IMG/VR virus record: IMGVR_UViG_3300036852_000109
Location: 1-35,735 of that record
DNA from: a virus
Reading direction: 5' to 3' (one strand)
DNA: 35,735 nucleotides
The notes under the pieces were generated by a model, which did not search any database, was not told the origin of the DNA, and saw only the letters and a program-made list of their open reading frames with translations. Of the stretch, positions 7,371 to 14,521 are shown one piece after another. The translations under genes were made by a program, and so were the position numbers. Within the stretch, counting starts at the first letter, position 1. Each line of letters starts with the position of its first letter.

Positions 7371-9362
7371 ATGGAACCTGATTTCTCAGGTTACGCCACC
7401 AAGGCTGGTCTCAAGTGCTCCGACGGACGAACCATCACGCCTGAAGCGTTCAAGCACATGGACGGCAAGCAGGTTCCGCTCGTTTGGCAGCATGACCACA
7501 CGGACCCCGAGAAGATTCTCGGTCACGTGATCCTTCGGCACGTTGCGGACGGCATGCGAAGCGATGCTTTCTTCAACGAGACAGCAGCCGGCAAGGCCGC
7601 CAAGGCCCTGGTGCTTCACGGAGACGTGAAGTTCCTCTCGATCTACGCGAATCAACTGGTCGAGAAGTCCAAGCAGGTTCTGCACGGAATGATCCGTGAG
7701 GTCAGCCTCGTTCTGGCCGGCGCGAACCCTGGCGCCGTCATCGACAACGTCCGTGTCGCTCACAGTGCTGACGACATCGAGGTTCTCGACGACGAGGCGA
7801 TCATCCACACGGGTCTCGAGATCGAACTTCCCGGAAAGACGGGCGAGGATGGGAAGCCCGACGACTCTGCAACGCATGCGGACGGCCCGACACTTCAGGA
7901 CGTCTACGACTCGCTCAACGACGACCAGAAGGAACTGGTCCACGTGATGGTTGCTGAGGCAATGTCAGCTCAGCAAGAAAGTGACGCCGCCGAGCACTCG
8001 GACGGAGAGAAGCCCGAGGGCGACCTCGAACACAAGGAAGGAACAACCGAAGTGAAGCGAAACGTCTTCGATCAGTCTGCTGCCGGCGGCACCGACACCA
8101 AGCCTGTCATTGCTCACGCAGACGTCGTTGCGATCTTCGAGAACGGCAAGAAACTGGGTTCCTTCAAGGAGGCTATCAACGCCTACTTCCAGGAGCACTC
8201 GGATCTTCTGCAGCACGGTGTGGACAACATCGACTTGCTGTTCCCGGACGCCAAGATGGTCATGGACGCCCCCGAATGGGACAAGCGCCGGACCGAGTGG
8301 GTCTCGACCGTCATCAACGGCACGCACAAGACCCCGTTCTCCCGCATCAAGACCATGGTGGCCAACCTGACGCTCGCGGCCGCGCGCGCGAAGGGTTACG
8401 TCAAGGGTGCGCTGAAGAAGGAAGAGTTCTTCGGCATCACCAAGCGGACCACCGGCCCGACCACCGTCTACAAGAAGCAGTCGCTGGACCGCGACGACAT
8501 CATCGACATCACCGACTTCGACATCGTCGCCTGGCTCTGGGGCGAGATCCGACTCATGCTCGAGGAGGAAGTTGCGCGTGCAATCCTCCTGGGTGACGGT
8601 CGCGACGTCGACGACGAGGACAAGATCGCGGATCCGAACGGCGCCTCTTCGGGCAACGGTATCCGGTCGATCCTCAACGACCACGATTACTACGCCCAGA
8701 CGTTGTACGTCAACCTCGGCGGGACGCCGGACTACCTGCTCTTCATCGACGAGGTCATCGCATCGCGTCGGTTCTACAAGGGCACCGGCCTGCCGACCAT
8801 GTTCACCACCGAGGTTCACATCGCGAAGATGCTGACCCTCCGGAGCGGCCTGACCGGAATGCGGATGTACCGCAACCTGGACGAGCTGGCCTCCGAGCTC
8901 CGCGTTTCGGCGATCGTCGCCGTGGAGCCGATGGAGGAGTACGAAGACGTGATCGCGATCCTCGTCAACCTGACCGACTACAACGTCGGCACCGACAAGG
9001 GCGGCGAGATCTCTCGCTTCGACGACTTCGACATCGACTACAACAAGTTCAAGTACCTCATGGAGACCCGTCTGTCGGGTGCCCTGACCAAGGTGAAGTC
9101 GGCGCTCATCTACCGCTCGGTTGCGAGCACGGACGTTCTCGTGGTTCCGAACGAGCCCACGTTCGTTTCGAGCACCGGTGTCGTGACGATCGTGGCCACC
9201 ACCGGCGTCGTGTACAAGAACAAGGACACGGGCGCGACCCTGTCCACTGGTGCTCAGTCGGCCCTTGCGTCCGGCGCCAGCATCACCGTCGTGGCAACTC
9301 CGGCCTCGGGTTACTACCTGGCCGACAACATCAACGACGAGTGGACCTTCACTCGCGACTAA
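7371..9362 (+). CDS. Fused prohead protease - major capsid protein with C-terminal Ig-like domain
   Basis: A 663-residue fusion with TAGGAGGG before ATG 7371. Residues 1-135 form an HK97-type prohead protease, with a candidate catalytic His in WQHDH (41-43) and Ser112 in IREVSLVLAGANPGA. Residues about 136-227 are an acidic linker. Residues about 228-585 form an HK97-fold capsid protein, including a likely scaffolding (delta) segment. Residues about 587-663 form an Ig-like domain resembling the tail of the tube protein at 9999. The protease would cut itself and the delta segment during head maturation. An internal GTG at 8052 with its own Shine-Dalgarno could give unfused capsid. The capsid part is richer in GC-ending codons than its neighbours, fitting high expression. 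Confidence 0.92.
   Translation: MEPDFSGYATKAGLKCSDGRTITPEAFKHMDGKQVPLVWQHDHTDPEKILGHVILRHVADGMRSDAFFNETAAGKAAKALVLHGDVKFLSIYANQLVEKSKQVLHGMIREVSLVLAGANPGAVIDNVRVAHSADDIEVLDDEAIIHTGLEIELPGKTGEDGKPDDSATHADGPTLQDVYDSLNDDQKELVHVMVAEAMSAQQESDAAEHSDGEKPEGDLEHKEGTTEVKRNVFDQSAAGGTDTKPVIAHADVVAIFENGKKLGSFKEAINAYFQEHSDLLQHGVDNIDLLFPDAKMVMDAPEWDKRRTEWVSTVINGTHKTPFSRIKTMVANLTLAAARAKGYVKGALKKEEFFGITKRTTGPTTVYKKQSLDRDDIIDITDFDIVAWLWGEIRLMLEEEVARAILLGDGRDVDDEDKIADPNGASSGNGIRSILNDHDYYAQTLYVNLGGTPDYLLFIDEVIASRRFYKGTGLPTMFTTEVHIAKMLTLRSGLTGMRMYRNLDELASELRVSAIVAVEPMEEYEDVIAILVNLTDYNVGTDKGGEISRFDDFDIDYNKFKYLMETRLSGALTKVKSALIYRSVASTDVLVVPNEPTFVSSTGVVTIVATTGVVYKNKDTGATLSTGAQSALASGASITVVATPASGYYLADNINDEWTFTRD
8034..8054 (+). 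promoter_or_regulatory. Candidate internal translation start for unfused capsid protein
   Basis: AAGGAAGGA (8034-8042) lies 9 bases before an in-frame GTG at 8052, which encodes VKRNVFDQ. This is the kind of N-terminus seen on stand-alone capsid proteins of related phages. Translation from here would yield a 436-residue capsid precursor without the protease. Confidence 0.45.
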
Positions 9363-9374
9363 GGCGGTGCTCCC

Positions 9375-9698
9375 TTGGCAAAGTTCTACGGGAAAATCGG
9401 GTACGGCTTTGCCACGGAAACGGCTCCTGGAGTCTGGAAGGATGCCATTACCGAACGCACATATTCTGGTGATGTCATTCGAAACTCACGCCAGCTCCAG
9501 GAGTCTGAGACTGTCAACGACGATTTAACCGTTGGCAATTCTGTGAGCATCGTCGCGGATGCGTACGCCTTCGAACACTTCCATCACATTCGTTACGTTA
9601 TTTGGTCTGGGGCTTACTGGAAAGTCACTAACGTGGACGTCCAGAGGCCTCGGCTGACATTGAGGTTTGGAGGTATTTACAATGGGCCGAAGGCTTGA
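9375..9698 (+). CDS. Head-closure / head-tail connector protein
   Basis: A 107-residue protein with TTG start after AAGGCGGTG. It is small and beta-rich, with MAKFYGKIGYG, a central VGNSVSIVADAYAFEHF block and WKVTNVDVQRPRLTLRFGG near the end. This pattern is familiar from stopper/head-closure proteins directly downstream of capsid genes in actinophages. It would plug the portal after packaging and join the tail. It overlaps the next gene by 17 bases. The assignment rests on position and general family look. Confidence 0.6.
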   Translation: MAKFYGKIGYGFATETAPGVWKDAITERTYSGDVIRNSRQLQESETVNDDLTVGNSVSIVADAYAFEHFHHIRYVIWSGAYWKVTNVDVQRPRLTLRFGGIYNGPKA

Positions 9699-9987
9699 GC
9701 TTCAGACTCTTCTCGAAGCTCTTCTGGGTTCGTCCAACGTATATTTCCAGCCTCCCACGAATGTTGAACTTCAATTCCCTGCGATTGTCTACAAACGGGA
9801 CAACGCAAGGACTTCGTTCGCGGACGACTATCCATATACCGTGACCCAACGCTTCTTGGTGACGCTTATCACTGCGGACCCAGACGATCCCACTTGGGAA
9901 AAGCTGTCGCAACTTCCGCTGTGTCTTCACGAACGTTCATTCGCGGCAAACAACCTGAATCACGACGTATTCAACCTCTACTTCTGA
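9682..9987 (+). CDS. Tail terminator / tail completion protein
   Basis: A 101-residue protein. ATG 9682 is preferred because TTTGGAGG lies 8 bases upstream, inside the previous gene's end; an upstream TTG at 9667 has no such site. It has an N-terminal helix (RRLELQTLLEALLG), then PTNVELQFPAIVYKRDNARTS and a strand-rich TQRFLVTLITADPD, which fits tail terminator proteins of the lambda gpU/HK97 gp10 neighbourhood. It lies directly before the tube protein. Such proteins cap the tail tube and join it to the head. Confidence 0.6.
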   Translation: MGRRLELQTLLEALLGSSNVYFQPPTNVELQFPAIVYKRDNARTSFADDYPYTVTQRFLVTLITADPDDPTWEKLSQLPLCLHERSFAANNLNHDVFNLYF

Positions 9988-9998
9988 GGAGAACCCAA

Positions 9999-10871
9999 AT
10001 GACTCGTGCTGTTTGGGACAGCGTCGGCGAGCACCTGTACGAAACGGGTGTGGATCGTGGTGTCCTTTACCAAGTCAACACTTCAACCGGCGAATTTGAG
10101 GACGGCGTCGTCTGGAACGGTCTGACCACCGTCACTGAGTCGCCTTCCGGTGCTGCGGCAACTGCGCAGTGGGCCGACAACATCAAGTACCTCAACCTGT
10201 ACTCGTACGAAGAATTCGGTGGGACCATCGAGGCCTTCACCTATCCGGACGAGTTCGGTCAGAACGACGGAACGGCCAGCCCGGAGCCTGGTGTCAACAT
10301 CGGTCAGCAGACGCGCAAGGCGTTCGGTTTCGCCTACCGGACACGCGTCGGAAACGACCTCGAGGCTCAGGACTTCGGCTACAAGTTGCACCTCATCTAC
10401 AACGCGACCGCATCTCCCTCGGAGAAGGCCTACGAGACGATCGGCGACACCCCGTCCCCGATCAACTTCAGCTGGGAGTTCGCAACGCTTCCGGTGGCCA
10501 TCACCGACTACAAGCCGACCTCGTACATTTGCATCGACTCGACCAAGGTCGACGCGGATGCTCTGGCGGCTCTCGAGGACATGCTCTACGGCACCGTCAG
10601 CGACGACCCGCGCCTGCCGTCTCCGGACGAGGTCCTCGGGCTCTTCGCCGGCACCATCACGTCCGTGACGCCCGGCACCCCCACCTACGACTCGGGGACC
10701 GACCTGGTCACCATCCCGGGCACCGTGGGTGTCGTGTACAAGCTCAACGGCGTCGTCACCACCGCTGGAACCCACGCCATCACGGCGAATGCCGTCGTCG
10801 ACGCCAAGCCGGCGGTTGGCTACAAGTTCCCGACCGGTGCACAAGATAAGTGGTGGTTCACCTTCGCCTAA
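9999..10871 (+). CDS. Major tail (tube) protein with C-terminal Ig-like domain
   Basis: A 290-residue protein with TGAGGAGAA before ATG 9999. The core (1-215) is shared with the products at 11471 and 12129: GVDRGVLY near the start, a YEEFGGTIEAFTYPDEF-type block, FAYRTRVGND, YKLHLIYN, FSWEFAT and YGTVSDDPRLPSPDEV. Residues about 218-290 form a beta-rich tail that aligns with the end of the capsid protein (VTIxxTxGVVYK ... PAxGY ... WxFT). It would polymerise into the tail tube. Among the three paralogues this one has the most capsid-like codon choice and the Ig-like domain, so it is the likeliest main subunit. Confidence 0.85.
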   Translation: MTRAVWDSVGEHLYETGVDRGVLYQVNTSTGEFEDGVVWNGLTTVTESPSGAAATAQWADNIKYLNLYSYEEFGGTIEAFTYPDEFGQNDGTASPEPGVNIGQQTRKAFGFAYRTRVGNDLEAQDFGYKLHLIYNATASPSEKAYETIGDTPSPINFSWEFATLPVAITDYKPTSYICIDSTKVDADALAALEDMLYGTVSDDPRLPSPDEVLGLFAGTITSVTPGTPTYDSGTDLVTIPGTVGVVYKLNGVVTTAGTHAITANAVVDAKPAVGYKFPTGAQDKWWFTFA

Positions 10872-10914
10872 ACAGCGGCTAGTTCGCTCTACACAATTGA
10901 GAGGAGGCCAGAGG

Positions 10915-11457
10915 ATGCTTAAACTTCAAGTGAAAGTTCAGGAATTGTTCGACGAGAAGACTAGCGAGTTCAGTTACCTGACTTTTGATCTGGAGCTAGA
11001 GCATTCTCTGGTCTCACTGTCAAAATGGGAGTCACAATTCGAGAAAGCCTTCTTGGGCAAACAAGAGAAGACTGACGATGAGACTCTTTGGTACGTAAAG
11101 GCGATGATTCTCACTCCGGATGTTCCTCAGATAGTCTTTGACAACATGGAAAAGGAACATTACGACGAGATCAATCGCTATATCAACGCAAAAATGTCTG
11201 CCACGGTACTCCGTGACCCCCCAGGACAAGCTCCTATGCGAGACACGATTACAGCGGAACTGATCTATTACTGGATGATCAGCATGAGTATCCCGTTCGA
11301 TCCTTGTCAGAATTGGCATCTCAATCGCCTGCTGACCTTGGTTCGTGTCTGCAATCTAAAGAACAAACCTGCAAAGAAGGTTTCGCACCGAGAGGCAGCG
11401 AAGCAACAGAGGGATCTTAACGCACAACGCCGGCAGCAATTCGGCACAAGAGGCTGA
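10915..11457 (+). CDS. Putative tail assembly chaperone
   Basis: A 180-residue protein with ATG 10915 after GAGAGGAGG. It contains LTFDLELEHSLVSLSKWESQ, a conserved charged block (GKQEKTDDETLWYVKAMILTPDVP), YINAKMSATVL, and a basic C-terminus. I recognise this as a recurring actinophage protein coded just after the tube gene and usually called a tail assembly chaperone. In most siphoviruses the chaperone is followed by a frameshifted second reading frame and then the tape measure. Here there is none, and tube paralogues follow instead. Chaperones of this kind coat the tape measure during tail assembly. Confidence 0.55.
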   Translation: MLKLQVKVQELFDEKTSEFSYLTFDLELEHSLVSLSKWESQFEKAFLGKQEKTDDETLWYVKAMILTPDVPQIVFDNMEKEHYDEINRYINAKMSATVLRDPPGQAPMRDTITAELIYYWMISMSIPFDPCQNWHLNRLLTLVRVCNLKNKPAKKVSHREAAKQQRDLNAQRRQQFGTRG

Positions 11458-11470
11458 AGGGAGGGATCTA

Positions 11471-12109
11471 ATGACAAGACTGCTTTGGGATGATCGAGGA
11501 GAACGTTTCTTCGAGATGGGTGTGGACCGAGGGGTTCTGTATGTCTCTTCCTCGGCTGGTGTTGCGTGGATGGGTCTCACTTCCGTCGCAGAGAACATCA
11601 CAGGCGGAGAACCGAGGCCCTATTACTTGGACGGCGAAAAGTACTTGAATCTCCTCAGCGCAGAGGAGTTCGAGGCGACAATCGAGGCATTCGGTTGTCC
11701 GGATGAGTTTGGAGTGTGCGATGGAAATGTCGAAATCCACACCGGACTTATTGCGACTCAGCAGCCAAGACAGCCCTTCGGGTTCTGTTACCGAACCCGC
11801 GTTGGAAACGAGATCTCCGGGCCCGATCTTGCCTATAAACTCCACCTTGTTTACAACGCTCTTGCGGCGCCAACGCAAAGAAACAACACGACGCTTGGTG
11901 GCTCTGCGGACCCTACGAAGTTCAGCTGGTCGATAACCACGAAGCCGCCGGCCATCACGGGCTACAAGCGGACAGCGCATCTGGTCATTGACTCTCGGAC
12001 CACAGATCCGGATGTTCTCTCGGACGTCGAGGACGCTCTGTATGGGACAGTTTCAACAGATCCATATCTTCCTGATCCCGATGACTTGATCGCCATGTTT
12101 ACGCCCTGA
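11471..12109 (+). CDS. Tail tube protein paralogue 2
   Basis: A 212-residue protein with GAAGGGAGGG before ATG 11471. It is clearly homologous along its length to the core of the 9999 product: MTRLLWDDRGERFFEMGVDR, EEFEATIEAFGCPDEFG, FCYRTRVGNEI, YKLHLVYN, FSWSITT and YGTVSTDPYLPDPDDL. It lacks the Ig-like C-terminal domain and stops shortly after the shared core. It may be a minor tube component, for example at one end of the tail, or a second tube subunit. That role is inferred from homology and order. It is separated from the first paralogue by the chaperone-like gene. Confidence 0.75.
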   Translation: MTRLLWDDRGERFFEMGVDRGVLYVSSSAGVAWMGLTSVAENITGGEPRPYYLDGEKYLNLLSAEEFEATIEAFGCPDEFGVCDGNVEIHTGLIATQQPRQPFGFCYRTRVGNEISGPDLAYKLHLVYNALAAPTQRNNTTLGGSADPTKFSWSITTKPPAITGYKRTAHLVIDSRTTDPDVLSDVEDALYGTVSTDPYLPDPDDLIAMFTP

Positions 12110-12128
12110 GTGAGGAGGTGGCCCTAAA

Positions 12129-12851
12129 ATGACTAAGTTAACCTGGACAGATGAGAGAGTGTACGAACACGGAATCGATCGAGGTGTTTTCTACCCTCCC
12201 GTCGGTCCTGGCGAAGCTTGGAATGGGCTTATTTCCGTTCAGGAAACACCAGAGGATTTCGGAGTCAACTTCCGTTATATCGATGGTGTGAAAGTTGCCA
12301 TGAACCGCCACCCAGGCGAGTTCTCGGGCGTTATCCAAGCTTTCACGTATCCCGACTCGTTCTTCGAGGATATTCTGACTCAGCGAAGAGCTCGAGTTTT
12401 CGGTATGAGCTATCGGGTGACGGGTGGAGACAATTACAGGATCCACTTAGTCTACAACCTTGTCGTCCAGCCCTCCCAAGCGAAATATGAGCAGAAAGAG
12501 GCCACGAACTTCAGTTGGCCTTTCACAACTTCCCCTGTGACAACACCGGGAGCGAAGAAGACTGCCCATCTGATCGTCGACACTCGTCTCGCATATTCCT
12601 GGACCTTGCAAGCTATCGAGGACATTCTCTACGGGACGGATGGCGAAGATCCTAGACTTCCTACGCCCCAAGAGGTCTGGGATATTGTCGAGGAGAACTC
12701 CATTGTCATCGTGACGGACCATGGAGACGGGACGTTCACAATTACAGGTCCCGATGACATAATACTTGATCTCGGTTCTAACGAATTTGAGATCACATGG
12801 CCTTCGGTGATAAACATCAGCGCCGATAACTATCAGATCAGCTCTCTTTAG
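12129..12851 (+). CDS. Tail tube protein paralogue 3
   Basis: A 240-residue protein with GTGAGGAGG before ATG 12129. It shares the tube core in shorter form: HGIDRGVFYPP, GEFSGVIQAFTYPDSF, YRIHLVYN, NFSWPFTT and YGTDGEDPRLPTPQEV. It ends with a different, acidic beta-rich tail of about 45 residues (TDHGDGTFTITGPDDI and onwards). It lacks the 'YRTRVGN' insert length of the other two. The distinct C-terminus suggests a specialised place, such as the distal end near the tip. No experiment supports this. Confidence 0.7.
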   Translation: MTKLTWTDERVYEHGIDRGVFYPPVGPGEAWNGLISVQETPEDFGVNFRYIDGVKVAMNRHPGEFSGVIQAFTYPDSFFEDILTQRRARVFGMSYRVTGGDNYRIHLVYNLVVQPSQAKYEQKEATNFSWPFTTSPVTTPGAKKTAHLIVDTRLAYSWTLQAIEDILYGTDGEDPRLPTPQEVWDIVEENSIVIVTDHGDGTFTITGPDDIILDLGSNEFEITWPSVINISADNYQISSL

Positions 12852-12862
12852 GAGGGAGAAGC

Positions 12863-13720
12863 ATGGCTACCGTTCAAAGCATGAATCTAGCTCGTTTGCT
12901 AGCCCTCGAGGCTGACACGGTTATCGGTGGTCACATGGACGGATCGGGCCACTTGATCCTCGAGCAACACGATGGTTCCACGATCGATGCCGGGTCTGCT
13001 CTACCTGCGCTTCCCACGGCTTCCGACACAGTCTCCGGGATCGTTGAGCTCGCTACGGACGCTGAGACCATCACTGGGACCGATGCGACTCGCGCAGTAA
13101 CACCACACGGACTTTTTGCAGCAAGCACGACCCTCGTTCCGCAATCCACTACCTCAGTCCAAGGCCGAGTCGAGCTCGCCACGACAACTGAAGCAACTAC
13201 GGGCACCGACACAGTTCGTGCAGTAACGCCGGCGGGTTTGAAAGCGGCTATCGATGCAGCCATGCAACTCATCTACCCTGTTGGTTCTTACTATATTTCG
13301 GACAGCGTTTCGACCAACCCGAACTCCCTTCTGGGCTTCGGAACCTGGTCCGCTGTGCAAGGTCGCGTTCTTATCGGCGATGACGGAAGCACTTTCGTTC
13401 ACGGGAACACCGGTGGCGGTCAGACTCACACGTTGGCGACCGGGGACCTCCCGGCTCACAACCACGCGGTAGGTACGCTGGCGAACGACAGCCAAGGAAC
13501 ACACTCTCACTCGGTTTACCGTGACTTCGATGCTGCCTCTGGTACGGCCAGATGGTCCTTCCACACCTCTGGCGGCACGGGCGGCGGAGCTAACACGTCA
13601 AGTAGCGACGGAGCACACACGCACACCATTTCGGGGAGCACCGCCAACACTGGTTCAGGTAATGCCGTGAACCACATGAATCCCTGGCGCGCAGTCTACA
13701 TGTGGCGCCGTACCGCATAA
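12863..13720 (+). CDS. Tail fibre / receptor-binding protein with HxH motifs
   Basis: A 285-residue protein with AGGAGGGAG before ATG 12863. Residues 60-84 and 103-126 are two copies of the tail-fibre repeat VELAT...GTDxxRAVTPxGL. Residues about 137-172 (IYPVGSYYISDS ... GRVLIGDD) begin a tip domain common in phage fibres and collars. This is followed by Gly/Ser/His-rich sequence with HxH pairs at 199-201, 214-216 and 252-254, more His at 189 and 271, and the end NPWRAVYMWRRTA. In T4-type fibre tips HxH pairs bind iron; similar metal sites are inferred here. It probably contacts the host surface. It is placed before the tape measure, which is unusual. Confidence 0.8.
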   Translation: MATVQSMNLARLLALEADTVIGGHMDGSGHLILEQHDGSTIDAGSALPALPTASDTVSGIVELATDAETITGTDATRAVTPHGLFAASTTLVPQSTTSVQGRVELATTTEATTGTDTVRAVTPAGLKAAIDAAMQLIYPVGSYYISDSVSTNPNSLLGFGTWSAVQGRVLIGDDGSTFVHGNTGGGQTHTLATGDLPAHNHAVGTLANDSQGTHSHSVYRDFDAASGTARWSFHTSGGTGGGANTSSSDGAHTHTISGSTANTGSGNAVNHMNPWRAVYMWRRTA

Positions 13721-13735
13721 CTGTGAAGGAGTGAA

Positions 13736-14041
13736 ATGTACGAGAACATGTGTTTCGGAGTATCTCCTTATTTGGTGTATGACGGAACAAATTCGGAAGC
13801 GATTCGAGACAAAGCCGAGGATCAATACGGAACTTGGACTGTCTCCGAAGCTGATGGTGTTCTTACGATCACAAAGACGTACGTCGAAGTGGATGAAAAC
13901 AACGTTCCGTTCCATGACGACTGGGCTGCTAACGAAGGAGACTTCGTGGTCTTTGGGAATTTCGGAGGAATGGCTGGTGTCTACACACCCGAGAATTTCC
14001 CTTTGGTCTTTGCGCCTGTTTCAGACGTGTTGAACCAATAG
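13736..14041 (+). CDS. Unknown small acidic tail-module protein
   Basis: A 101-residue protein with AAGGAG before ATG 13736. It is acidic, has no membrane segment and looks beta-rich, with WTVSEADGVLTITKTYVE and GDFVVFGNFGGMAGVYTPE near the end. I do not recognise a family. It lies between the fibre and a gp10-like gene and is probably translated with them, so a fibre-associated or assembly role is possible. A short dyad (CTTCG/CGAAG, 14044-14060) follows its stop. Confidence 0.6.
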   Translation: MYENMCFGVSPYLVYDGTNSEAIRDKAEDQYGTWTVSEADGVLTITKTYVEVDENNVPFHDDWAANEGDFVVFGNFGGMAGVYTPENFPLVFAPVSDVLNQ

Positions 14042-14077
14042 AGCTTCGGTCGTAGCGAAGAGAAGAACTAGTTTCTC

Positions 14078-14521
14078 TTGGCGGTGGGCGGGTTCTACTC
14101 AGAAACTAACGACCGGGAGTTCTTGAAGGAGCCAAAGGTGATTTCTTTAACATCTAGCGGCTCCTTCAAGAACACGGAGTCGTATCTCAGAGCTATGCAA
14201 AGAGTGGATAAGACCATCATGCAAGTTCTGAATTCTGCCGGTCGCGATGGCGTTACAGCTCTTGCAAGGGCTACTCCGGAAAACAGTGGTCTCGCAGCGG
14301 ATTCCTGGAACTACAAGGTCGGCGCCAAGAATGGCGTATATTCCATCGTTTGGACCAACTCCGACACAGAGAATGGCTTCCCCGTGGCCATCATGCTCCA
14401 ATATGGATACGCGACCGGAACGGGCGGATACGTCCAAGGTCGAGACTACATCAACCCGGCTATTCGTCCGATATTTGACGACATCTCAAACAAGGTTTGG
14501 AAGGCGGTGACCTCAGCATGA
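14078..14521 (+). CDS. HK97 gp10-like tail/neck protein
   Basis: A 147-residue protein. The best start is TTG 14078 after AAGAGAAG, although a GTG at 14084 is also possible. It contains TIMQVLNSAGRDGVTALARATPENSGLAADSWNYKV then SIVWTNSDTENGFPVAIMLQYGYATGTGGYVQGRDYINPAI, the pattern of the HK97 gp10/minor tail completion family. Such proteins usually lie between head and tail genes, but here it directly precedes the tape measure, and its stop overlaps that gene's start (ATGA). A near-palindrome, AAGAGAA...TTCTCTT (14058-14079), overlaps the start region and could affect initiation. Confidence 0.6.
   Translation: MAVGGFYSETNDREFLKEPKVISLTSSGSFKNTESYLRAMQRVDKTIMQVLNSAGRDGVTALARATPENSGLAADSWNYKVGAKNGVYSIVWTNSDTENGFPVAIMLQYGYATGTGGYVQGRDYINPAIRPIFDDISNKVWKAVTSA

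Noticed and set aside
7965-8819. 284-codon - strand frame opposite the capsid gene
   Set aside because: Antisense shadow of the GC-rich capsid coding region, with no ribosome site and low-complexity Val/Asp/Arg-rich sequence.
10083-10844. - strand and alternative + strand frames over the tube gene
   Set aside because: Arg/Ser/Gly-rich, low-complexity translations typical of the wrong frame. The 9999-10871 frame has homology to two neighbours.
10915-11470. Programmed -1 frameshift after the chaperone-like gene
   Set aside because: No second overlapping frame of chaperone type follows; the next gene is a tube paralogue with its own ribosome site. I saw no convincing slippery site in the right place.
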